Below are positions 16,743 to 27,500 of a stretch of 64,000 nt of DNA, piece by piece; within the stretch, counting starts at the first letter, position 1, and each line of letters opens with the position of its first letter. Made by a program: the position numbers and the translations under genes. The stretch comes from Pedobacter petrophilus (GTDB taxonomy: Bacteria; Bacteroidota; Bacteroidia; Sphingobacteriales; Sphingobacteriaceae). The notes beneath the pieces were generated by a model, which saw only the letters and a program-made list of their open reading frames with translations, had not been told where the DNA came from and did not search any database. The DNA is taken from positions 1 through 64,000 of the forward strand of contig NZ_WKKH01000001.1 in assembly GCF_009674725.1 (NCBI RefSeq), given 5' to 3'.

Positions 16743-17924
16743 ATGAAGATTATCTACGCATATTTTTACAGCAGAATAGTTTGTATAATTATCGCCTGTA
16801 CACTATTCTCCGCAACTGCTGACGCCCAGAACGTACAGCCCGGAGTGAAGGCCAACGGAAGCGGAAATAGTAACATCATTACCGCTGTGCCTTTTCTGCT
16901 GATTACGCCCGATGCAAGGGCGGGGGCCATGGGCGATGCAGGAGTGGCCGTCCAGCCTGATGCAAATGCCATGAGTATCAATCCTTCCAAGCTTGCTTTT
17001 CTGGAACCCGATTTAGGTGTAGCTGTGTCTTACAGTCCCTGGTTAAGGAGTCTGGTACCTAATGTGCATCTGGGTTACATCAGCGGTTATTATAAGCCAA
17101 ATCGTAACAGTGCCGTTGGAATGTCTTTAAGATACCTGAGTTACGGAGCCATTGAAATTAACGATGTGAATTTCCAGCAACTGGGTACTTCTAATCCAAA
17201 TGAAATGGCAGTAGATTTCACTTACGCGAAGAGATATGGTGATCATTTTTCGCTAGGCACTGCAGTGCGGTATATTTACTCCAACCTGCTCTCAGGCCAG
17301 TTTGTTGCTGGCCAGCAAACAAAACCAGGGCAGGCTTTGGCTGCAGATGTTTCCGCCTATTACAAAACGCCTACTGTACTATTCGGAAGAGACGCAATTG
17401 TTTCAGGCGGAATAGATATTTCTAACATAGGAACCAAAATGAGCTACGCAGCAGAAAGTGCAAGTTATTTTCTGCCTGCAAATCTTAAAATCGGCGCTGC
17501 CGCCACATTCCTAATGGATGATGATAACCAACTGACCTTCGCGCTGGACATCAATAAACTGCTGGTTCCTACACAACCTGTCTATGATCGTAATAACGTA
17601 ATCATTGCAGGCAAAGATCCAAACCGATCCGTACCTGCAAGTATTTTCAGCTCTTTCAATGATGCACCGGGGGGCGCTAGCGAAGAACTCAAAGAACTAA
17701 GTTATGCTACAGGTATAGAATATGCATACCGCCGTAAGTTTGCCCTGAGGGCAGGTTATTTCTACGAAAATCCTGAGAAAGGCAACCGCCGTTACGCTAC
17801 CGCAGGAGTGGGTTTAACTTATGAATCTTTTCAGCTAAACTTCGCCTATGTGATTGCTGCGGTACAGAAAAACCCACTTGCCAATACACTGCGCTTCTCG
17901 CTGCATTATAACTTTGGACAATAA
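16743..17924 (+). CDS. porV: Type IX secretion system outer-membrane protein PorV
   Basis: 393 residues: signal peptide ending near ADAQ (about residue 29), then a 14-strand FadL-like beta-barrel. The N-terminal block FLLITPDARAGAMGDAGVA, followed by DANAMSINPSKLAF, is the PorV/LptO signature. PorV shuttles T9SS cargo from the Sov translocon to the attachment complex and is needed for release of proteins with a C-terminal sorting domain. It is convergent with the fimbrial-type operon whose 3163-residue protein carries such a domain, so porV and its client are neighbours. In many Bacteroidota porV is next to porU; porU is not in the adjacent sequence here. Confidence 0.93.
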   Translation: MKIIYAYFYSRIVCIIIACTLFSATADAQNVQPGVKANGSGNSNIITAVPFLLITPDARAGAMGDAGVAVQPDANAMSINPSKLAFLEPDLGVAVSYSPWLRSLVPNVHLGYISGYYKPNRNSAVGMSLRYLSYGAIEINDVNFQQLGTSNPNEMAVDFTYAKRYGDHFSLGTAVRYIYSNLLSGQFVAGQQTKPGQALAADVSAYYKTPTVLFGRDAIVSGGIDISNIGTKMSYAAESASYFLPANLKIGAAATFLMDDDNQLTFALDINKLLVPTQPVYDRNNVIIAGKDPNRSVPASIFSSFNDAPGGASEELKELSYATGIEYAYRRKFALRAGYFYENPEKGNRRYATAGVGLTYESFQLNFAYVIAAVQKNPLANTLRFSLHYNFGQ

Positions 17925-17926
17925 AT

Positions 17927-17957
17927 CCTGGGCATGCCTAAACTAAGAGCATGCAGG
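17927..17957. terminator. Probable bidirectional terminator between porV and the usher gene
   Basis: CCTGGGCATGC and GCATGCAGG form a 9-bp stem with a 2-nt bulge around an 11-nt loop, in the 53-bp gap between two convergent stops. The T-tract is poor on both sides. Confidence 0.45.
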
Positions 17958-17977
17958 TAGAATGGTCACAAAGGCGG

Positions 17978-20900
17978 CTAAGGTTTATTCGGAGTTCTGC
18001 CTGGTAGCAGAAAAGCATCAGGGAATCCACGGTATTTCACACTTTTGATTACTCTTCTGGCCGCTGCAGCATCATTTAGGCCAGTTACATAGACATTGTA
18101 ATAATACCGTTTACCCGTTTTTTCGATAAAAGCATCATAACCAAATCTTGATAGAAGGAAGTCCCGGGAGGCAGATGCATTTACAATCTTGAAATGTGCA
18201 ATCTGTACAGTGAAACCATATCTGAGATGGAGTGGAACACCGGTTACGGCATCACTATTTCTCGTGCTTTCATTTTGGGGTACAAATATATCAGGGACCT
18301 TTGCATATTTCTTACTGTTCTTTTCTGCGCTATGCTGGATGTCCGACTTATTCTTTACAACTATTTCACGAGATTCAAGATTTTTCGCTCCCGCATTTTC
18401 ATGAAGATATCTTTGATGAGCCGGGCTTTCAGCAGCACTTGTATCTGCTTTTTTAGGTTGCCTGTTAATTAATGTAAATGCCAGACCGTCGGTTACGCTA
18501 CCGTCTAAACTCATTTTGATTTTAAAATCTACATAACCCGGTTCTGCCTTAAGGTTTAATTTCTCCAGTTGTGCACTGTCAATTACCGCCCTATAATCGC
18601 CTGGCGGAAGACCGAGGTAACTGAAATAGCCGTCAGATTCCGTAATGGTACTGGCCATCTTTTTGCCCTTTTGGTATATTTGCAGAATAATACGTCCGAT
18701 ACCTTTTTCACCAGTACCATCTTTTATATTCACATTTCCTCCGGCCTCACCCATCACGCTTACTGGTACTTCCACAATCTTCATGATGTTTGGATCAACG
18801 GCGATGCTATAAACTTTCTTCTTCAGCTGCCAGGCAACATTTTCAAATCCGGAAGGGTCTAGTTCTAACAGGTAATTTACGTAAGGTTCCAGTTGTGTGA
18901 TCTGCATGGCAGTATCTTTCACACTTTGTACGATATTCCCTCCGCGGTTGTTCAGTACTTTTAAGCCAATCGCCCGGGGCTCATTGTTATCTTTCCGCCC
19001 GTTGAAATTCAGATCAAGAAATGGAACTACGCTGATCCCGCCTTTCCCTACATTGGTACGGTTATCAAACTTCCTATAGTTTGCAGCAGCATCTGTAAAT
19101 AAACTGCCGCTGGCAAATTGCAGAAAATTACTGCCCGTATTGCCCGTTCGTATGGAAGCCCCCGTTTGGGCAATTTGGAAATCATAACGCAGGCCTATCT
19201 CAAAGTTTCTGATGTTGCTCTGTAGATTGCTCTCATAAGAAAGTTTGAGGTAACCATTGTTAAATACCCTGCGTTCAAGTTCCTCTTTAAAACCAATAAT
19301 TTTACGTGCCCTGTATTCGTACAACACATGTTGGGTAAACAGGTAGCTTTTGAAAAGGCGGGCGGAAAGGGATCCATTACTATAAATATAGGGAGCGTTA
19401 CCTTCACTGAACAATCCAAAGGTATTTACATTTCCATTGAGGTTCCAGACATTGCCGGATACGAGCCACTCTGCCGTAGCATACTTTAACCCAGGCAGCA
19501 TCATCTGACTTACAGTTAATCTGCTAAAGGCTGAAAAACTTTTGCCCCTGAAAGGGATAGATACAATGGCTTTCCTTTCTTCAGTAAAAGTATTATTAAC
19601 GGCAGTTTGTCCGCGCTTGTACCAGGTGTCATACAGCTCAATCTGCAGTCCGGATGCAAGTCTGTAGGTAAGTAAAGCCCTGGTTCTTACATCATAAGCA
19701 TATTCTGCAGAGATCAATAGGTTGGGCAGCAACCTGGCCGAAGTGTTAATAAACGGAATTACACTACCTGAGCTAACGGATGATAAATATTCTGTTCCTG
19801 CACCAGCAGTGAGAAAGCTGGTTACGCCATAATTGGCACTTAGCCTGGAAAATCTACTGCCTGCACCATCTTCCACAAAGCCGGCAGTGGCGGTATATTC
19901 AAACTCATTTTTAGGAAGAAAGTTAAAAGGTACGTTCATGCTTTGCTCTACGGTACGTTCCTCTCCCGCCGGGCCATAGAAACGCAGCTTAACGAGCGAG
20001 CTGCCATAAATAAGGGGAACCTCAAAACTGTAAAAGCCTGAGGCATCTGCACGCACATAGTTGACAAGTACATTGTTGATGTACAACTCTACTACCCAGT
20101 TAGGCTGGGTAGTATTGCTGATTGTATAAGTGCCGAATGAACGCCTTAGTGTAGTAGGTGCATTTGTTACCTGTACACCTACAACCGGCGCGAAAATGGA
20201 AGAGATGGACTGTTTTGCAATTTTTCCTGCGGTGATCTGCCGTACAATTGTATTGTCATTATTGGCAAGCCGCCACTGGTAATACTGGTTCCTTTCTATT
20301 AGTGGCTCTGTAGAGTGGTAATTGATCGCCACATCAGTTTCCCCACCTGCAATCAGACCACCTAAACGAAGACTGGCCCGGGTATCTGACCCAAGCCTGC
20401 TGTCCTGTGCGCTGATGACCGACCAGTCAGCTGTCCCGAAATGGAAAGCCGGATAGGTTCTGCTGATTGTTGTATCGGCTTTAGCTTCCCCTTTTAGCTG
20501 GTTGATATTGTTACGCATCTCCGACAACCGCATTTCCCGCAAAGCTGGCAATTCAATATCGGTACTGATTGTTACCGACAAATTGCGGAAGCTGAAAGTA
20601 GCCTCCAGTCCAAAGATACTGCCGAAGTATTGCGAGCGCAAATAGAGAGTAGCAGGTGTCTTGATCAGATCTCCCGGTCGGAGCAGATATGTCTTTTCTT
20701 TATAAATGATCTGGTTGCCTTTCCGGTTGATTAGAAAGGGAGCACTACTATTGATAAAGTAACCCTTTAGGGAATCCCTATCGGCGGAAGCGCGGTTTGT
20801 AATTTTTAGAAAATCGAAAATTTCACTTATTGGTAAATAAGCCGTATCGTTACGGATCAGTGAGGATATTTCAGTATTGCCCACCCGTTGCACATTCAAA

Positions 20901-21034
20901 TAAACAGAAACTTCTTCTGCCTCTGTTTTTTCCTGTGCATGTAAAGGCAGGTGCCAAAATAGAAAAAGCAGCAGAACCGACAACTTTATTGAAATTGCAA
21001 GCAGTTTATAAAATGTGCCTTTGTTTTCTGGCAT
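17978..21034 (-). CDS. PapC-like fimbrial usher with C-terminal SPOR-like domain
   Basis: 1018 residues. Signal peptide (1-33); usher N-terminal domain (about 40-170, VYLNVQRVGNTEIS... YLPISEIFDFL); long beta-barrel region (about 190-690) holding a plug-like segment (about 285-370: VVGVQVTNAPTT, VVELYINNVLVNYVRADASGFYSF, LRFYGPAGEERT) as in PapC/FimD ushers; a SdrD/CarboxypepD-like repeat (DLNFNGRKDNNEPRA) and a second peptidase-regulatory-like beta-sandwich (about 780-860); then a linker and a SPOR-like end (GFTVQIAHFK ... AAARRVIKSV). Ushers assemble chaperone-bound subunits and thread the fibre through the outer membrane. Last gene of the operon, 6 bp after the small DUF4402-like gene. The SPOR end is unusual for ushers and may tether it to peptidoglycan. 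Confidence 0.8.
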   Translation of the reverse strand: MPENKGTFYKLLAISIKLSVLLLFLFWHLPLHAQEKTEAEEVSVYLNVQRVGNTEISSLIRNDTAYLPISEIFDFLKITNRASADRDSLKGYFINSSAPFLINRKGNQIIYKEKTYLLRPGDLIKTPATLYLRSQYFGSIFGLEATFSFRNLSVTISTDIELPALREMRLSEMRNNINQLKGEAKADTTISRTYPAFHFGTADWSVISAQDSRLGSDTRASLRLGGLIAGGETDVAINYHSTEPLIERNQYYQWRLANNDNTIVRQITAGKIAKQSISSIFAPVVGVQVTNAPTTLRRSFGTYTISNTTQPNWVVELYINNVLVNYVRADASGFYSFEVPLIYGSSLVKLRFYGPAGEERTVEQSMNVPFNFLPKNEFEYTATAGFVEDGAGSRFSRLSANYGVTSFLTAGAGTEYLSSVSSGSVIPFINTSARLLPNLLISAEYAYDVRTRALLTYRLASGLQIELYDTWYKRGQTAVNNTFTEERKAIVSIPFRGKSFSAFSRLTVSQMMLPGLKYATAEWLVSGNVWNLNGNVNTFGLFSEGNAPYIYSNGSLSARLFKSYLFTQHVLYEYRARKIIGFKEELERRVFNNGYLKLSYESNLQSNIRNFEIGLRYDFQIAQTGASIRTGNTGSNFLQFASGSLFTDAAANYRKFDNRTNVGKGGISVVPFLDLNFNGRKDNNEPRAIGLKVLNNRGGNIVQSVKDTAMQITQLEPYVNYLLELDPSGFENVAWQLKKKVYSIAVDPNIMKIVEVPVSVMGEAGGNVNIKDGTGEKGIGRIILQIYQKGKKMASTITESDGYFSYLGLPPGDYRAVIDSAQLEKLNLKAEPGYVDFKIKMSLDGSVTDGLAFTLINRQPKKADTSAAESPAHQRYLHENAGAKNLESREIVVKNKSDIQHSAEKNSKKYAKVPDIFVPQNESTRNSDAVTGVPLHLRYGFTVQIAHFKIVNASASRDFLLSRFGYDAFIEKTGKRYYYNVYVTGLNDAAAARRVIKSVKYRGFPDAFLLPGRTPNKP

Positions 21035-21040
21035 ATAGAT

Positions 21041-21568
21041 TTATTGCTGAATAAAAGTGACTGAAAATGTGCCACTGTAATTACCAGGAGGATTGGCAAG
21101 TGAATTTCCTACGGTTAACGTGCCACCAATCCACAGCTGTGTACGTGATGGGGGCACAGCAGTAGTGACAAATGGAGAAGCGAGACTGGAAGTTCCGATG
21201 TGCAAATTCATAGAACCACCGTTACTTCCGTTCAGAGTCACATCCGGGCCATTAATAATCGTAATAAGTGTTCCTGGTTCAGCATCTACCTCAAAAATAG
21301 CAGGTGAGAAGGAGAAGCCCAGGTTAGCAGGTACAACACTGCCTGTTACCTGTCTTGATCCATTGGGGTAGATAATGATCGACCCACCGGAATTGGTATG
21401 TACAAAAGCCCCGAAAATGAGTCCCTGCGCCGGATTCACATAAATGCCAATAGGTCTTGGCGGTTTTTCCTGCGCATACAGTACTGTGCTGCCGTACAAC
21501 AGATGGCTCATCATGAATATCCTCACATACAGCATAATTTTGTCTGCCCGCTCTTTTTTTCTATTCAT
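21041..21568 (-). CDS. DUF4402-like minor fimbrial subunit
   Basis: 175 residues: signal peptide to about residue 33 (LYAQ), then one beta-sandwich with the DUF4402 pattern: GGSIIIYPNGSRQVTG, a central VTLNGSNGGSMNLHIG and LWIGGTLTVGN...PPGNYSGTFSVTFIQQ at the end. Such domains are pilin-like subunits of chaperone-usher fibres. Its start overlaps the last 8 bp of the giant adhesin gene and its stop is 6 bp before the usher, so translational coupling is likely. It differs from the first DUF4402 gene of the operon and may cap or anchor the fibre. Confidence 0.75.
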   Translation of the reverse strand: MNRKKERADKIMLYVRIFMMSHLLYGSTVLYAQEKPPRPIGIYVNPAQGLIFGAFVHTNSGGSIIIYPNGSRQVTGSVVPANLGFSFSPAIFEVDAEPGTLITIINGPDVTLNGSNGGSMNLHIGTSSLASPFVTTAVPPSRTQLWIGGTLTVGNSLANPPGNYSGTFSVTFIQQ

Positions 21569-24500
21569 TGTGATGGATTACTTTTTTAGACCGGACACTA
21601 TCCGGGGCTACGAAACTGACTATATATATGCCGGTGGCAGGTGCCGAATTAATTTCATAAACACCGTTGCCGCTGATCGTTTTTCGGGCCAATTCCTGGC
21701 CTGCCATATTGGTCAGGATCAGTTCTCCCCGCTGTTCGTTTTCCAGTTTCAGGTTTACGTGGAAGCTGCCGCCTTTACTGTACACCCTGAAAATATCATT
21801 GGCTGCGCCCGGAGCAGTCTCCGTTCTGGTATTGCTGAAGCGCAGACTGAAGCGGTTATCGTAAACCCCCGTATTAAGTTGCATGCTTACTTTGGTATCT
21901 TCTTCCAGCAGCGTACTTCTTTTTGTTTTTGCATCATAAAAATAGAGGTAAAGCGGTGCAGGCAGGTTTTCCAGGTCACGCAGTACAAAGTCGACCGTAC
22001 CATTTCTGTCTGCCTGAAGAGAAAGTGGAACAACGGTAGTGGTATCAATTTCTTCTATTGCGCTAATGGCTAGTTTCTCAGTGCCTTTATTAGAGCCATA
22101 GAAGTTGGGTACACGTTCATTTGTATTCAAAAGCTTAATTGCATCGAGCAGCGGATTAAAAGTTCTGCCGGCCCCATCAGCTACATAAATTACAATCGGA
22201 TCCGCAGCGTGTGGCTCATCTGCAAAACCTGCACTCAAACGGATCAAAGTTCTTGGCTTTTTGGGTTCTTTGATGCTCATAATCGCCTTATGGAAAACAG
22301 GTGATAAGTCGTTCACTCTCGCTGTATTATTAACTGCCAGGGTACCGGTAACAGGAAAAGTACCGTTGCTCACATGCACGAAGAAACCTTGCATTGATGC
22401 AATGATATTACTGGCAAGGCCATCGCTGGATATACCATTGATGTAGCTGCAATAGGTGCCGGTATACTGGCTTGTATTACTGGAATCAAAAAAGTAAATG
22501 GCGTTGTCGATGTTATTTTTTGTCCAGCCTTCGCCTATGTTCCAGTTGACTGGTGAAGGATAAGGATTACCCACCAGATTAAAGCCTTTTGTATAAGGCT
22601 GATTGTGATTTAGCAAAGTGGCAGATACCAATCCATTGTTCACCACTCCGGTAATGCTTACTTTTTTAGGCTGTGTATCTGAGCCAAAATCTGCAGCATA
22701 ACCCTGTAGTGGAACAAGTGCATTTGCTGCCCCTGTATAACTTGTCCAGCCCGAAATAGCTACATTTTCAATATAGGTGTAAAAATTCGGAAAGCTGGCA
22801 CCCAGGTTCACCACATTGGAAAAGGAGTTCACTGTAGCAGAGGCAACCGGCGAACTGAAATATTTATACCCAAAACCTGCAGAGAGGTAACGCTCCATCG
22901 TTACATTTCCTGTTATATTGCCCATACCACTACCATCTATCAGTGCGGTTTGTGCCGCCGTAGAAACCAGCGTCAGAAAACCCGACGAATTGAGGTTTCC
23001 ACTGGCGGCCATCAGTATACTCCTCACATTCAGGACACCGCCAAGCACCGCACCGGCACTATTATCAATCTTCAGGTTGTTTACCGTATTCCCGGTAAAA
23101 AAGGCCTCCGGTATAGTCTGAACGGCACTACCATTTAACTCTACCGAACCATTTGCTGCGCTGATAGTACCAGTACTGCTAAGGCCAGCGGCGAGTTTCA
23201 AGGTGCCGGTATTTACATCCAGTGTACCCGCTGTTACTGTAAGGTTACCTGCTACAGATAAAGATTTCCCGGCATTAATGGTAAGTAATAATCCACTATT
23301 ATTCATCGTAAGATCAGCTGACACGGCAGCTATATCCGCATTGATGGTGAAAGCACCAGACAGGGTAATGTGATCGGTAATTACCGGTACACCATCTGGC
23401 AGCCAGTTCACAGGATCGCTCCAGTTGGGTGTGCCAGCGCCACCATCCCAGGTTTTAAAACTGATGACTGTGATGCTGCTGGTGATGGTGAAGGCAGAAC
23501 ATCCTCCTGCTGCTTCAATGGTGTAAGTTACAGTGTAGGTGCCGGGGCTGCTGGATAATAAGGTAACATCCCCCGTATTGGCATCCAGGGTAAGTCCGGC
23601 AGGAGCAGAAAAGATGCCACCAGGACTTCCTGATAGATTAACGCTGGCAATACCGCCATTGCTATAATACGGAGAACCGGGATAACTGATCGTGGCACTG
23701 GCCGCCTTTGTGATTACAACCGTGGTGCTGGTACTATAAACTTTACAGGTACTTGTTGCTGCAACGGTATAGTTTACGGTATAGGTGCCGGCGGCGCTGC
23801 TCGCAAGGCTAATTGTACCTGTAGATGGATCTATGGATAAACCCGGTGTAGAACTAAAAACCCCTCCGGTAGTACCAGTTAGGGTTACTGCTGCAGTGCC
23901 CAGGTTGGTACAATACGGCGAGGCGGTATACAGGATTGTTGTCCCTGCATTGCATACCTCACCCACAGCAAAATCGCCAAGTACATTGATGTTGGTTGCG
24001 GTAGTACTGGTTGGATTCTTGATGGTGGTTACCGGCGTAGACCAGGATGAGCCATCAAACACACCCACCCCAAAAGCTGCTGTTGATGCCCCGCCATCCA
24101 CATCGGCGGCTATAAAATTTAGGGTAGCGTTATATTTATCAAAGACCACACCGCTGTTGATCACCGGCCAGTAGCGGTTTACGCTACTCGCCTGGTTAAT
24201 GGTAGAACTACTAATATTAGGATGATCAGCCGCTATGGTTGTGATTTGTAAATCCCCGGCAGTGCTAACACTATTAAAAACCAGGTTCACCGGGGTATAA
24301 TTGTTGACGTCGCCTACCTCAAAAGATTTGGTAGTAGCGCCTGTTCCTATGTTTTTCTTTAGGTTACCGTTAATCCATCCTGTTTGTTGTGCAGCACCGC
24401 TTACCGTTCCTGTTGCGGTAATACCAAAATTATAACTTCCTGTGGTGATTTTACCTGCTGTAAAAGTCAGTACCCCGGTAGCCGTTGCATTGCTAAGCAG

Positions 24501-27500
24501 GGTAACGCTTCCGCTGGCTTTGTTTAGGGTAAGGTTATTGAAAACACCATTACTAATTGTCTGATTGTTGGTCAGGTTTAGAATAAATGTGGATGAAGCA
24601 GGATCCATCGTGCCGCTGTTTAAAATATTTCCGCCCACTGTATTGGTAAAGGTGCTCCCTTTAAAAGTGGCGCCGCCGGCGATGGTGAAATTGTTAGACA
24701 TCTGCCAGTTGGATGAGGGGGTGAGACCGGAAGAATTGGTGTTGGATATGACCACATTTGCAAGGGAAACAGGTGTGCCCAACAGGGTAATGGCTCCGGA
24801 ACCACCAAAAGCAACGGTTCCTGTACTGGTAAAAGTTGTGCCCATATTTAAGGCTACCGCGGTAGTAGGGGTAAAATTGATGGTGCCACTACTTGTAATT
24901 GTACCGTTGTTGGTTAAACTTCCCAGGATATTATGCGTGTAACCCCCCGCTGCAAATGTTGCCCCGGGTCCGGTATTCAATGCGGAAAAGATTGTCCAGC
25001 CCACACTCGGTGCAACACCGCCGGTATTGTTGATATTCAATGTGCTGAACTGCGGTGCAGAGGTGGAATTAAGTGCAGGGGAAACGGTACCATTAAAGTT
25101 TACTGTTAAGGCTACTGTAGTGGCATTGATCAAACTGAGTGTCTGTAGCTTTGTGCCTGTAAATGTTGTTGTTCCATTGGTGATCAGCGTACCCCTGTTT
25201 ATCAGGTCACTGATGAGTACCGTAGTAATCCCCGCAGCGCCTGTAATTGTGCCCGTGCTGGTAATGGTTAGCAGATCGTTATAAGTAACCAGACTTCCGG
25301 TCTGGGCATAGGTTCCGGAAATGGTAACCCTGTTGAAAGTAGTGTTTCCGGCAATATTTCCTGTGCCGGTCAACAAAACCGTGCTGGTGCCTGGTGTAAA
25401 AGTTCCATTGTTTATCCAGCTACCTCCCAGATTAATAATTTGAGCGGTTCCTTCAAGCGTTGCCGCATTTTCAATAGTCAGATTGCTCAATATAACTACA
25501 CCACTACCCAGTGTTTTTATTCCCGTGTTCCTGATCATCAGATTTCCAAATACAATACCTGGCTGTGCGATGGCTTGTGCGGCTGTACCATTAAGAATGG
25601 TTGTACTTGTTGGAGCGATGTTGTAGGACGTGAAATTTGCCGGCAAGTTATTCGCCGCTAAAACCAATGTTGCTGCAGCTGCAACAGTAGTGCTACCTCC
25701 GCTGGCAGTTCTGTCTGCAGTAAAGGTCTGAATATCCAGGGTTCCTGATGTTAATACAAGGTCGCCGCCGATACCTATATTGCCTGTTAGCGTTGCTGTT
25801 GTCCCGGGAACTTTATTGATGGTCAGATTGTTGAATGTGGTGGCTGAGATGCTTTGTGCATTTCCCCCCTCAAAGGATATGCCGGCTCCTACGGCAGAAT
25901 AGGTGCCGTTATTGATCCAGTTACCATTTATTTTAATACTGCCGTTATTTCTGAAAATTGTACTTGTGCCAATACTTACATTCCCAATGATACTGATTGC
26001 AGCAAGATTGTCAAGTTCTCCGCTTGTAATGGTCAGGTCACCGGCAATAGCAAGCGCACTGTTGATGACGGCACTGCTTGTTTTATTGATGATCAGGTTA
26101 TTATAAGTTACAGCTCCAACAGTCTGGCTTATCGTTCCGCTGTAAATCACTGTACCTGTCCCAGGTGTAAATGTACCGTTAGTATAATTGAATTGATCAT
26201 TAATGCTCAGGGTACCCGCACCGCTAAAGACAATGTTGGCATTACCGGATTGAGTCAGGGATCCTTTTATCGCAACAGTGCCGGTTCCAACGTTGAGATT
26301 GATGACATGTCCTGTGGTACCATCGCTCAGAACAAGGTCGCCGTTAATGGTCACGTTTTGGTTATTGACATTAACGTTATGGGTAGCATTTGCTGACCAT
26401 GTGCCATGAATATCTCCGGAAGTGAGTGAACCTCCGGTAGCCATGGTGAGGGTAACAGGTTGTACACTGCCAAAATTGATATTTTTAACGCTCACATTCG
26501 TATTGATTGTTGGCTGATTGGTAAATGAAATATTTCCAAGGTTCACAATGTCTGTCGCCACAGGAGGTCTTGAGGCCGAACCCTGTTGCACAGTCCAGTT
26601 GCTGGCATTGTTCCAATCGCTGCTCACACTGCCGTTCCAGTTCACTACATTGGAATTATCAGATAGCGTCCACCGTCCTGATACGTTGGTTAGGCCCGAT
26701 TGTTCCACATAGTTTGCTGTTCCGTTTGCTGTGGTTTTGCCTGACGCTGCCCATCCGGAACCGGTATTTTTCCATAGATTCATGGTGCTCTCATTGCTCC
26801 CATTAAGTTCATCATCTTCATAATGCAGCCTCAGAACGGCCTCACTATAAGTACCGTTCGGTATGGTTACATTGTATTCACGGCTAACAGAGCCACCAAA
26901 AGGAAAGTCAGCTATTGAGCCTATTGCAACTTTTACAGTTACACTATTTATGCCCGCTGGTTGTACAAAAGATAAAGTGTTTGCCGGAGATTCAAAAGAA
27001 TAGTTTATTCCTGCACTGAAAGCATGTGTTCTGATGATCGTCCCCAATATGATTCCATTTCCAGTTCTGTCACTCGTAACCGTTAATGCATTATTCCCTG
27101 TCTGGATCAGTCCGGAAGTTATATTCACGAGGGTTGCGCTCACATTACTGAGTAAAGTAACCGGGATAGTATTGGCAGTTTTGTTTATGGTAAGCGTATT
27201 AAAGGTTGTTGCACCTTTAATATTTACGGTTTTAGCTCCACTAAAGATTATGGTGCCTGTACTTGCATTAAAGGTTCCGTTATTGGTCCAGTTACCTTCG
27301 AGGGTATGGGTAAACGAACTGGCGGCAAATGTAACGCCTGTGCCGATGGTGATGTCGTTATTTACGGTGATAGCTGCAGCAGCAGTTTTCGTCGCTGCGG
27401 TAGAAAGACTAAGGTTATTATACGTAATGCCGTTAATGGTTTGCGCCCCTGCACCGTTAAAATCTACTGTATTTGGCGTAAATGCGGTCACATTCAATGT

